Assembly (NCBI GenBank): GCA_963783855.1
Contig: CAWAPE010000004.1
Coordinates: 372,001 to 436,000, forward strand
Direction of reading: 5' to 3'
Length of the DNA stretch: 64,000 nt
From: JAKAGZ01 sp963783855
GTDB lineage: Bacteria > Bacteroidota > Ignavibacteria > Ignavibacteriales > Ignavibacteriaceae
Part shown: positions 1-7,740 of the stretch, in pieces
Position numbering within the stretch: position 1 is the stretch's first letter
Layout of the letters: every line of letters starts with the position of its first letter
The notes under the pieces: model-generated
Database searches by the model: none
Told to the model about the DNA's origin: nothing
The model's input: the letters and a program-made list of their open reading frames with translations, nothing else
Made by a program: the position numbers and the translations under genes

Positions 1-53
1 CACCGCATGCTCGCTAAAATATCCGCAGATCAATGAAATAAAAATTATTTTTT

Positions 54-848
54 TCAATCTAAATCAATCCCCAAAATAGTTCTGAATTCATATTTCTCGT
101 GCCCTAGCAGATCAAGATTATTCCCGGACGAAGGAGTTCCGTGTACCTGCCTCAGGAAATTAAATGTTATATAAAATTTTTCTGCCTGATAATTTACCGT
201 TGGCCCGATAAACGAGGCCTGGCTGGTTTGTCCTTTGTAGATATCATTGTATTTCCTGTGATTCTTAAATTCCAGTCCTATAGCAAAACTTGGAGAAACA
301 TCGTACATCGCACCAGCTGTAAATTCGAACTCCGAACCAATTTCTCTGTCAATAACTTCCCTTTCAATTTCCGAGGTGAAATTAACTGCAGTTACAAATC
401 TGCCGAGTCTTTTTGAAAATATCAGCTTTGACTCATATTCTATTTCATCACCGCCGTAAGACAATTCAAAGTAGGCTGCTGGATCGACGAAAGCTTCACC
501 CGGGTTTGTAAACCTGTATTTTAACTCCAGAGAAGTCGACCCGAATTCGAACGGTTTGGATGAGAAGGAATTATTTTCTGCCTTAACCTGGTTAAAATTA
601 AAATAAAGAGAGGCGGTCAGTCTGTCAGTCACGCCATATTCAAACTCCATTCTTGGCTGAAACCTGTAATAAAAGCCGTCATATTTCCCGAACCTGCCCG
701 TATTCCAGAACTCAAGTTCAAAGGCTCCTTTCGGAAGTGTGTTAGCCAGGTATAACCGCCCGAAATAACGCCTGTCTGCTAATAAATTACCAGTGAATAA
801 CAGAAAAAGGAATGCTCCAATAGACAAAATAGAGAAAGATTTTTCCAT
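54..848 (-). CDS. Outer-membrane beta-barrel-like protein, function unknown
   Basis: A 264-aa protein with an N-terminal signal peptide (hydrophobic residues about 8-24, likely cut after LLA). The remainder is almost entirely alternating polar/aromatic strands (for example FELEFWNTGRFG, YRFQPRMEFEYG, LTASLYFNFNQ, SLELKYRF) and ends in a charged strand, LGIDLD, as expected for a small transmembrane barrel in the outer membrane. I do not recognise a specific family; many Ignavibacteria barrels of this size have no known substrate. It diverges from the Lys-rich protein gene and shares a 230-bp promoter region with it, so both may answer to the adjacent two-component system. That link is inference. 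Confidence 0.7.
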   Translation of the reverse strand: MEKSFSILSIGAFLFLLFTGNLLADRRYFGRLYLANTLPKGAFELEFWNTGRFGKYDGFYYRFQPRMEFEYGVTDRLTASLYFNFNQVKAENNSFSSKPFEFGSTSLELKYRFTNPGEAFVDPAAYFELSYGGDEIEYESKLIFSKRLGRFVTAVNFTSEIEREVIDREIGSEFEFTAGAMYDVSPSFAIGLEFKNHRKYNDIYKGQTSQASFIGPTVNYQAEKFYITFNFLRQVHGTPSSGNNLDLLGHEKYEFRTILGIDLD

Positions 849-1078
849 CAGTTTAACCCATATTATGTGATATTCAGTAGATTTTCAAATAATAATTATT
901 ATTAAGACTTAATCTAAATAAATATTACGACATTTCCAACGCCTTTATTGCAATTTTTCAGATTAATTTTTATTAATTGATTCTTAAGCCATCCTTAATC
1001 ATCGCTAGGTATGTTTTGATTGTAAAACGGGTAAGGTAATCCGTACAATAAATTTTATAAACTATAAGAGGCAGTAAA
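849..1078. promoter_or_regulatory. Divergent promoter region with OmpR/PmrA-type direct repeat
   Basis: Between two divergent genes. At 983-999 there is CTTAAG-CCATC-CTTAAT: two half-sites 11 bp apart (one helical turn) that fit the YTTAAK-N5-YTTAAK box known for PmrA/QseB-type OmpR-family regulators. A weak -10-like TATGTT lies at 1009-1014. An OmpR-family regulator is encoded about 450 bp downstream. AT-rich TTAAT copies at 963-977 could be extra half-sites or chance. Binding is inferred. Confidence 0.5.
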
Positions 1079-1381
1079 ATGAAAAAGAATCTTTTCTCAG
1101 CACTGTTTGCAGTAATAGTACTTATTGCATTCACTACAACTTCAATTTCGGCTCAGCAGGTTACAACAAAAAAGAAAGCTGAAAAAACAATGCAGGAAAA
1201 AACACAGGTTAAAACTTCAAAGACCATTACTGCACCAAAGAATGAAACAAAAAAAGCAGTAACTAAAATGAAAGAAGAAAAATCTGTTGTTAAAACCAGC
1301 GAAGAAAAACCGGTTGTAAAAAAGAAAGTTGCAACAATGACAAAAAAACACATGAGGAAAAAGAAAAGTTCTAAGAAATAA
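1079..1381 (+). CDS. Small secreted Lys-rich protein, unknown function
   Basis: A 100-aa protein with a clear Sec signal peptide (MKKNLFSALFAVIVLIAFTT, likely cut after SISA at about residue 25). The mature part is low-complexity: Lys, Thr, Val, Glu and Met, with repeated KTS, KKK and EEK/EKPVV patterns and a C-terminal lysine cluster. No catalytic motif is visible. It is probably a very basic periplasmic or secreted protein that could bind polyanions such as LPS, nucleic acid or phosphate. Its ribosome site is AGAGGC upstream of ATG. It lies just before a two-component system, separated from it by a hairpin terminator. Small charged envelope proteins next to OmpR-type systems are often regulon members, but the role here is unknown. 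Confidence 0.7.
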   Translation: MKKNLFSALFAVIVLIAFTTTSISAQQVTTKKKAEKTMQEKTQVKTSKTITAPKNETKKAVTKMKEEKSVVKTSEEKPVVKKKVATMTKKHMRKKKSSKK

Positions 1382-1404
1382 TTAATAACCGGGATATCCC
1401 ATCT

Positions 1405-1440
1405 AAAAAGGAGAGTTATCTTTACTCTCCTTTTTTTATT
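1405..1440 (+). terminator. Intrinsic terminator / possible attenuator
   Basis: AAGGAGAGT (1408-1416) pairs with ACTCTCCTT (1424-1432) over a 7-nt loop; the stem extends with A:T pairs into a run of seven T. It is a textbook Rho-independent terminator after the Lys-rich gene. The response regulator ATG is only 11 bp past the T-run, so downstream expression needs read-through or a promoter inside the small gene. Confidence 0.9.
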
Positions 1441-1451
1441 ATGTTTAGCCT

Positions 1452-2123
1452 ATGAGAATTTTAATTGTCGAAGATGAAAAGAAAGTCGCTTCTTTCATTA
1501 AAAAGGGGCTGGAAGAAGAATACTATGCCGCCGATATTGCGAATGACGGCAGAGAGGGGTTAAAACTTGCCGATTCTGAGGAATATGATTTAATTATAAT
1601 GGATCTTATGCTTCCGTTTATCGACGGGGTTACATTAACAAAAGAAATCCGCAAAAGAAAGATTTCCACTCCGATTCTGATGCTTACGATAAAAGATACA
1701 GTGGAATCAAAGGTTGAAGGACTTGATGTAGGCGCGGATGATTATCTGACAAAGCCTTTCGCTTTTATGGAACTTATTGCGAGAATCAGGGCTTTACTAA
1801 GAAGAAATGAAGGAGCCAAGGCTTCGTTTTTAAAAATTAACAATATTACTCTCGACCTTTTATCCCACAGGCTTATCAAAGATGGTAAGGAAATTATATT
1901 AACGCCAAAAGAATTTGCGATCCTTGAGTATCTTGTCAGGAACAAAAACAAGGTAGTTTCCCGAACAAAGCTGGTGGAACACGTTTATGACTATCATTTC
2001 GATACTGAGACAAATATTGTCGATGTTTTTATTAACAAGCTCCGTTCAAAAATAGATTCCGATCCAAAAGAAACAATCATACAGACTATGAGAGGTATCG
2101 GATACATTGTTAAAGACGAATAA
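1452..2123 (+). CDS. OmpR/PhoB-family response regulator
   Basis: A 223-aa two-domain regulator. The receiver domain (1-120) has the acidic pair E7/D8, phospho-acceptor D51 in IIMDLMLP, switch T79 and K101 in LTKPFAF. The C-terminal winged helix (about 128-222) carries the LTPKEFAILEYL, VDVFINKLRSKI and GIGYI signatures of OmpR/PhoB DNA-binding domains. It resembles CusR/CopR/QseB-like regulators that sense metal or envelope stress, but the signal cannot be read from sequence. The cognate kinase follows 24 bp later. The start codon sits just past a terminator T-run with only a weak Shine-Dalgarno, suggesting low or attenuated expression. The direct repeat at 983-999 is its best candidate operator. 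Confidence 0.95.
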   Translation: MRILIVEDEKKVASFIKKGLEEEYYAADIANDGREGLKLADSEEYDLIIMDLMLPFIDGVTLTKEIRKRKISTPILMLTIKDTVESKVEGLDVGADDYLTKPFAFMELIARIRALLRRNEGAKASFLKINNITLDLLSHRLIKDGKEIILTPKEFAILEYLVRNKNKVVSRTKLVEHVYDYHFDTETNIVDVFINKLRSKIDSDPKETIIQTMRGIGYIVKDE

Positions 2124-2147
2124 CTCCCCTTTCGAATTATTAAGATT

Positions 2148-3593
2148 ATGTTAGCAAAATTAAAACCCTTTATTTCTTCAACCCGTTTTAAGACTTCCAT
2201 ATGGTATGCCGCTATTTTTCTGATTCTGGAGATTCTATTAGGCCTGCTGGTTTATATTTCACTCTACAACAGTCTTCTCGCCCGCCTTGATACTGCACTT
2301 AAAAACCAAGGACAGGCAATATCCAGGATTATGACAGAAAAGCACGTAGATATAGAACATTTTCAACCTGATTCTGCATACCAATCTACCGATGATTTTA
2401 TATGGGATGTGATATATGATGAAGTTGCTTTCAACCAGAGGAACAATTACATACAGATATTTTTTAATGATAAACTCCTATTTAAAACTTCAAACCTGGC
2501 AAATGATACTCTTTCGTTCCCGCTTAAAAGCGGTCCGATGAATTTATTTGATTTCAAGGATCCGAATCTAACTGAGAGAACTATTAGAGCCGTGCAGTTG
2601 AACAATAAAAGTTACAATATAATAGTAGCATATCCGCTGGATAATATCTCCCAAACTTTACACAGTCTTGTTGAAATATACCTGCTTTTGGCACCTTTAT
2701 TATTTATCGTAGCTCTTATAGGTGGAATCATGATATCCACGAAGGCACTTTCCAGAATCGATGCTATAATAAGGAAAACCGAAGAAATCACAGCCCACAA
2801 TTTAGATGAAAAAATTGAAGGAGAGGAATACAGGGACGAATACGGGCGGCTTGTGAAAAAGATGAATGAAATGATCAAAAGAATTAAAACGTCAGTCGAT
2901 TATATGAATCATTTTTCATTGTCCGCCGCGCACGAACTTAAAACTCCGCTCACGATAATAAGAGGTGAAACGGAAATTGCTCTTAAATCTCCAAAATCAA
3001 ATGGTGAATACATTGACGTGCTCAGAAGCAATTACGAAGAAGTAATTAGATTGACGAAAATAATTGATAATATGTTTCTAATTTCAAAAATTGACAATTC
3101 ACTTATTAAAATTAACAAGGAAAGAGTACTGTTTGGGGATTTCCTGAAAGCACTGGTTCATTCCTTAAAGATCCTGGGAATTGAAAAAAATATAAAAACT
3201 GAATTTGTTTCAGATATCAACCCAGTTGTTGAGATTGACACGGTATTAATGACCCAGGCGCTCACCAACCTGATTGATAATGCCGTAAAATACGGCGATG
3301 AGAACCAGGTCATAACAATTAATCTTAAAAAAGTTGCCGGCGGACGAATAGCCGTTGAAATTATTAATAAAGGCGAAGCCATACCAAAAGAATTTCTCGA
3401 TAAGATATTTGACAGGTTTTACCGCATAGAAAGCTCAAGAAACAGGAAAACCGGCGGTGCAGGGCTAGGGCTTTCGGTTGTAAAATCAATTATGAACTGG
3501 CACAATGTAGAAATAAAAGTTGAGTCCGGTCTTTCCGGTACGACAAAAGTTTCAATATTAATCGATTCTCTTCTAATTTTAAAAGGTTTTTAA
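2148..3593 (+). CDS. Sensor histidine kinase
   Basis: A 481-aa membrane kinase paired with the upstream regulator. TM1 is about 18-40, followed by a periplasmic sensor loop of about 135 residues (40-175), TM2 at about 176-197, and a HAMP linker at about 198-250. The dimerisation/phospho-acceptor helix has H262 in SAAHELKTPL. The ATPase domain has an N-box NLIDNAVKYG (374-383) and a G-box GGAGLGLSVVK (436-446). The order SP-less TM, sensor, TM, HAMP, HisKA, HATPase is that of CusS/QseC-like kinases. The periplasmic sensor has no domain I recognise. The ligand is unknown. Confidence 0.95.
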   Translation: MLAKLKPFISSTRFKTSIWYAAIFLILEILLGLLVYISLYNSLLARLDTALKNQGQAISRIMTEKHVDIEHFQPDSAYQSTDDFIWDVIYDEVAFNQRNNYIQIFFNDKLLFKTSNLANDTLSFPLKSGPMNLFDFKDPNLTERTIRAVQLNNKSYNIIVAYPLDNISQTLHSLVEIYLLLAPLLFIVALIGGIMISTKALSRIDAIIRKTEEITAHNLDEKIEGEEYRDEYGRLVKKMNEMIKRIKTSVDYMNHFSLSAAHELKTPLTIIRGETEIALKSPKSNGEYIDVLRSNYEEVIRLTKIIDNMFLISKIDNSLIKINKERVLFGDFLKALVHSLKILGIEKNIKTEFVSDINPVVEIDTVLMTQALTNLIDNAVKYGDENQVITINLKKVAGGRIAVEIINKGEAIPKEFLDKIFDRFYRIESSRNRKTGGAGLGLSVVKSIMNWHNVEIKVESGLSGTTKVSILIDSLLILKGF

Positions 3594-3961
3594 CCTGTTC
3601 CCGCATCCGTAAGATAGCTTCACAATCCCAACCCGGGTTAAACCTATGGAATTGTTCAATTTTAAGAAATCTTAAAATTCTTTCAGTATTTCCATTAATT
3701 AATAATAATTAAAAAAATACTTGTAAAACTGGTAAAAATACCTTATTTAAACATATATAATAATTACATACCCGCAATTCCGGCCAGCGGAATTTCAATC
3801 AGGCCAATTATGAATTTCGTGAATGTCCGGATTCATTTGTATTGCTTGCAACTATTTCTTATTCTTAAATCTATTTTCATTAAACACTTTTAAAGGGCAG
3901 ATAATTGTATTTATATGTGTCCTTTAATTTTTATTTTGTAAACAATGAAGTCAGGTGAATT
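3594..3961. other. Intergenic region with two inverted repeats
   Basis: A 368-bp AT-rich stretch with no convincing ORF. A perfect 10-bp dyad, AATTTTAAGA-AA-TCTTAAAATT, lies at 3658-3679, about 65 bp after the kinase stop; it could be a weak terminator or a protein site (it contains TTTAAG/CTTAAA). A second dyad, AATTCCG-GCCAG-CGGAATT, is at 3776-3794. The promoter of the next two-gene unit must lie in the last 150 bp. A GTGAA-type ribosome site precedes the ATG at 3962. Confidence 0.5.
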
Positions 3962-4495
3962 ATGGCACTAACTAAAATAGCATTTTTGGAATCTTATTCT
4001 CTCAATGAAAAAGATGGAATCATGGGTGCAATTCTCGTTACCGATACAGACACTAAACCAATTGAGTTCAGGGTAACGGCTCCTATAAAACCTACTAATT
4101 TTCAAAAAACTCTTTATGGCGATGTTCTGATGGAACATATTTTGGTTGAACTTATTTCCGTACCCTTGTTAAGTGCAGTTACACAGGAAGTTGATCTTAT
4201 AATTGTACGCGATCCTCTCTTCCTGGGAGCAAATAATAAGCAGGGTGTAAGAGTCGTAAGGGTTTTCGATAAAAATGATACCATTTCAAAAGAAAGTTCA
4301 GTGAAAGAAGAACTATCTTCCCCTGATCCCGGAAATCCCAAAATATATACCGAGATTTCAAAAAAATATGAAGGAGAATTTTCTGAAATAAAAGAAAACT
4401 TGAATTCAATTGCAGAGAGCAGGAATCTCCTCGAACCATTTGAAAGGCTTAAAGTTGCCTGCGAACAGGTCCATCTGCAAAAAACAGGTGAATAA
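3962..4495 (+). CDS. Unknown protein coupled to SNF2-like partner
   Basis: A 177-aa soluble protein without signal peptide or membrane segment. The N-terminal half (1-105) looks like a compact alpha/beta domain (GAILVTDTDTKPIEFRVTAP, then a helix around KTLYGDVLMEHILVELI and a VDLIIVRD strand). Residues 110-130 are a polar linker rich in Ser, Glu and Pro; the C-terminus is helical. I do not recognise a named family. Its stop codon overlaps the ATG of the next gene by one base (TAATG), so the two proteins are very likely translationally coupled and act together. A role with DNA or nucleoprotein is inferred only from that partner. Confidence 0.7.
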   Translation: MALTKIAFLESYSLNEKDGIMGAILVTDTDTKPIEFRVTAPIKPTNFQKTLYGDVLMEHILVELISVPLLSAVTQEVDLIIVRDPLFLGANNKQGVRVVRVFDKNDTISKESSVKEELSSPDPGNPKIYTEISKKYEGEFSEIKENLNSIAESRNLLEPFERLKVACEQVHLQKTGE

Positions 4496-6852
4496 TGTCC
4501 GTTACTAAAAGATTAAGAGCAAAAGTTGCCTCATCTGTATCCAAGATTGAAGAGACTGAAACTTTTTTATGGAATAAGTTTCTACGTGTTAGTGAACTTG
4601 ATTACAGGGAAATTGAAACCTTTACAACTGAATTGTGGAAAACAGATCACATTCCCTTGATAGTTAAAGTTCAAGGGGTAATCACTCCATTTAAGTTTAA
4701 GTTTAACAAGATCAAAACCTTAAAGTTATCCTCAAAACGGCTTGCACTTAAATCAAAAACTAACCCGGTATTCTTTGGTTTAGGTAATACAACTGTAACC
4801 AATATAAATATTTCTTTTGATCATAAGTTGAAACAGTTAATTGCTGTAAGGATTACAGAGGAGGGAGCATCTGCTTATCTTAAGATAAAGGAGCAAGGTG
4901 AAAAAGAAGCCTCATATGAACTTACATCAAGACTTATTAACCTTGAAGATCATTTATTATTTGGAGAGAAATATTTTAATTCTATAAAAGAATATCCTTT
5001 AAGGGTTAAGACGGGAGAGATAAGGGACATAAATTATCATATTAAGCTACCAAGGATAATTGATTACCTTTCTCAATTAAAGCCCGAGATATACAATATT
5101 GAATTACTTTCTCCGCTTGAAAATTCTATGACCGGGACTACTGTTTCAAATACAAAAATAAATTTGCTAGATGTCCCTCTCTCAATAAGTAACATCAATT
5201 ATCATAAGCTGGATATTGAGGAAGATTTGTTATATTCACCTTTTGATTTTGATCCCCAGATAATAACCGGGACATTAAGTCTGTATAGCGATTTGTTTAA
5301 GTGGAATACCAAACGATTTAGAATTAAGATCCCAAATTTTGACGTTCCGTTGAAAACATATCTCTCTATTTTTTATGAAGGAGATTCCTCATCGCCAGTT
5401 ACAATAGAAAGTGACATTGAAATGTTATTGGCTGATAAAATAAATAAAATTATTCAGCCGAGAATAGAATTATCACAAGAGGAAGAACAGGTATTTTTTG
5501 AGAAACTTAGTAATTATCAAATTGAAGGTGCAAAATTTCTTGCAACAAATAAAAATGCATTATTAGCTGACGAACTTGGACTTAATAAGACTATCCAAGC
5601 ATTATTCGCAATCAAATTCCTATTAATGAATAGAGAAATAAAATCTGTATTAATAATTACAAATAATAATTCGACCGGTGATCTAAATATTTCCGCAAAA
5701 ACTGGAAGTTCTTATGGATGGCTGGGGCATTTGCAAAAATTCGCTCCCGAATTGTCCTGTAACTGCATTGATTCGGAATCTATTGATATTAGATCTCAAT
5801 TGGGCAATGATTCTAAGATAAAAATTATTTCCTATACACTTCTCTACGAAGCACTGATCAACAACAATCTTAAAAAAGACATTGTTAGAAAATATGACTG
5901 CCTTATCTTTGATGATGCCGAAAACCTTAAAATATATCAAAATAATTTATTACAATTTATTGATATGGCAGCCCCAAAATTTTGCTGGATACTTTCCGGA
6001 TTGGAGGCAAAAGAATATTCTGATAACATTTTGCCTGAATTTAATCCCTCAGTTTTTTTAAGTCATAAATATAACGAGGTAAGAGGCCAAGTACCGGGGA
6101 TAAATGAAACAGACTTCTGGCTGACACTTGACAAGGAACAGCAATATGAATATGATCAGTTGATATTTCTCGCTAGAAATAGTCTGAAAGAAATTTTATC
6201 TACCGGAAATCCTTTCCGATTCCAGTCGCAGCTTTTCTTTTTTATACACCAGTTAAAGCAAATTTGTAACTTCTCAAGTGATGAAATTGACAGTAATAAA
6301 ACCAAACTTTTATTGTCTCACATAAATTGCCTAAACAGTTATAAAAAACAGGTCATAATATTCACACAGTATGATAAATCAGGTACCCAAAAACTAACAA
6401 AGCTTTTTGACAGAGAAAAGATAAAATATAAGAAGTCTTCTCAGGAAATGACTCCCGGTGAGATTGCAAGAGAGATTTCAGGATTTGAAAAAGATAGCTC
6501 TTTTACAGTATTTCTTGAAGATTCACAGACTATGAAATCATCAAATCACGTAGTATATGCGCCATACATAATACACTTCGACCACTGGTGGACGCCAATT
6601 TCAAGATGGAATCTCGAAAATAAGGTGAAGAATAATTCTGATAGAACTGTTAATGTATTTAATTATTTTACAAAAAATACAATTGATGAAGATATTCTTG
6701 GCATATTATTTAACAAGCAATTGCTTGATCGGGAAACTTCGGGGAAAATTGGTCCCGATGCCTTCTCCAAAATCCTGAATGAAGAGGAGTGGAAGAAAGT
6801 TTTCGATCTCGATAAAGAGGTAAAACCACAAAAAAAAAAGAAGGGGGATTAG
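4495..6852 (+). CDS. SNF2-like helicase protein with degenerate motifs
   Basis: A 785-aa protein. Residues 1-330 are an N-terminal region of no recognised family, 335-520 a RecA-like domain of SNF2 type, and 600-745 a second RecA-like domain. The Q-like/motif I block is NYQIEGAKFLA then LADELGLNKT (357-366); it keeps Lys365 and Thr366, but the second P-loop Gly is Asn. Motif II is FDDAE instead of DEAH. Motif III is SGLEAK in place of the usual TGTP. DHWWTP (696-701) matches the SNF2 D-x-W-W-x-P block, but the following QAxxRxxRxGQ motif VI with its arginine fingers is replaced by RWNLENKVKNNSDR. So the fold is SNF2 but ATP hydrolysis is probably weak or lost. It ends in a Lys-rich tail. Its stop is 63 bp from a convergent gene. 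Confidence 0.75.
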   Translation: MSVTKRLRAKVASSVSKIEETETFLWNKFLRVSELDYREIETFTTELWKTDHIPLIVKVQGVITPFKFKFNKIKTLKLSSKRLALKSKTNPVFFGLGNTTVTNINISFDHKLKQLIAVRITEEGASAYLKIKEQGEKEASYELTSRLINLEDHLLFGEKYFNSIKEYPLRVKTGEIRDINYHIKLPRIIDYLSQLKPEIYNIELLSPLENSMTGTTVSNTKINLLDVPLSISNINYHKLDIEEDLLYSPFDFDPQIITGTLSLYSDLFKWNTKRFRIKIPNFDVPLKTYLSIFYEGDSSSPVTIESDIEMLLADKINKIIQPRIELSQEEEQVFFEKLSNYQIEGAKFLATNKNALLADELGLNKTIQALFAIKFLLMNREIKSVLIITNNNSTGDLNISAKTGSSYGWLGHLQKFAPELSCNCIDSESIDIRSQLGNDSKIKIISYTLLYEALINNNLKKDIVRKYDCLIFDDAENLKIYQNNLLQFIDMAAPKFCWILSGLEAKEYSDNILPEFNPSVFLSHKYNEVRGQVPGINETDFWLTLDKEQQYEYDQLIFLARNSLKEILSTGNPFRFQSQLFFFIHQLKQICNFSSDEIDSNKTKLLLSHINCLNSYKKQVIIFTQYDKSGTQKLTKLFDREKIKYKKSSQEMTPGEIAREISGFEKDSSFTVFLEDSQTMKSSNHVVYAPYIIHFDHWWTPISRWNLENKVKNNSDRTVNVFNYFTKNTIDEDILGILFNKQLLDRETSGKIGPDAFSKILNEEEWKKVFDLDKEVKPQKKKKGD

Positions 6853-6915
6853 AATAGCGCTGAACACATCTTATTCAGGCGAAGGAATTAAAGTGAAGTT
6901 TTCACAAATATTTAT

Positions 6916-7702
6916 TTAATAACTGTGTGTTATTTCCACAAGTTTTTCAAGCCCTTCAGTTAATGCAGCGGATCCGGGTTGCAAAATCAATGCCGATTTA
7001 ATCTCATATAGTCTATTATTTCTAACAGCGTTTATTTTCCTCCAGCCATTTCTTTTCTTTACCTGATTTTTTTTGAATTGTTTTCCGCACCATGAACCGA
7101 TAATTATATCGGGATTTCTTTTTATAACTTCTTCGGAAGTTACGATTCTATCTTTTCCGTTTTTCTTTTTTCTTAACTCATGAAATATATCCTCTCCTCC
7201 AGCTATTTCGATCAATTCACTCACCCAGCAAATTCCCAGAGATCATTGGCTCATACCATTCTTCAAAATAAACCTTTGGCCTGTAATTCAATTTCCCTGA
7301 TTTTTTACTTATTACTTCAAGTCTTTTTTCATAAGTGTTTACCAGTTTTTCAGATTCTCTTTTTTTGCCGATTATACTTCCAATTACAAGTATGTTTTGC
7401 AAGATTTCCTTTATTGATCTTTGGTTAAACACCACCACATGGTGTCCCTGCAAAGTCAGATTTTTTACTATTTCTGCCTGTATATCCGAGAATGCAAAAA
7501 TATAATCCGGATTTAGTTTTTTGATCTTTTCATAATTTGCATCGATGTAGGTACATACTTTGGGTTTCGTCTTTCTTGCTTCAGGAGGTCGGAGTGTAAA
7601 ACCACTAATTCCTACAATTTTATCCTCTGCCCCAAGCAGATAAATTAGTTCAGTGGTCTCTTCAGTCAGGCAAATAATTCTTTCAGGGTATTTTGTTTTC
7701 AT
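6916..7702 (-). pseudogene. BtuF-like cobalamin/iron-siderophore binding protein, frameshifted
   Basis: Two minus-strand frames (7702-7217 and 7224-6916) together make one TroA/BtuF-fold protein of about 262 aa. The first carries the N-terminal lobe (PERIICLTEETTELIYLLG, then YEKIKKLNPDYIFAFS) and runs to EEWYEPMISG before stopping. The second carries VSELIEIAGGEDIF and RNPDIIIGSWCG. Removing one base from the GGG (CCC on the plus strand, 7235-7237) restores ISGICWVSELIEIAGG, the usual family sequence at this site. There is no signal peptide, as in many soluble cobalamin-binding-protein homologues. It lies 38 bp after lptD on the same strand. This is either a real pseudogene or a one-base assembly error. 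Confidence 0.85.
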
Positions 7703-7740
7703 TTAGTTCAAAATCCCAAAATCATAATTCATAATTTCAC

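Noticed and set aside
3962..6852. Anti-phage defence system built on the SNF2 protein
   Set aside because: No nuclease, methylase or other known defence partner is adjacent, and the helicase motifs are degenerate. Left as an open function.
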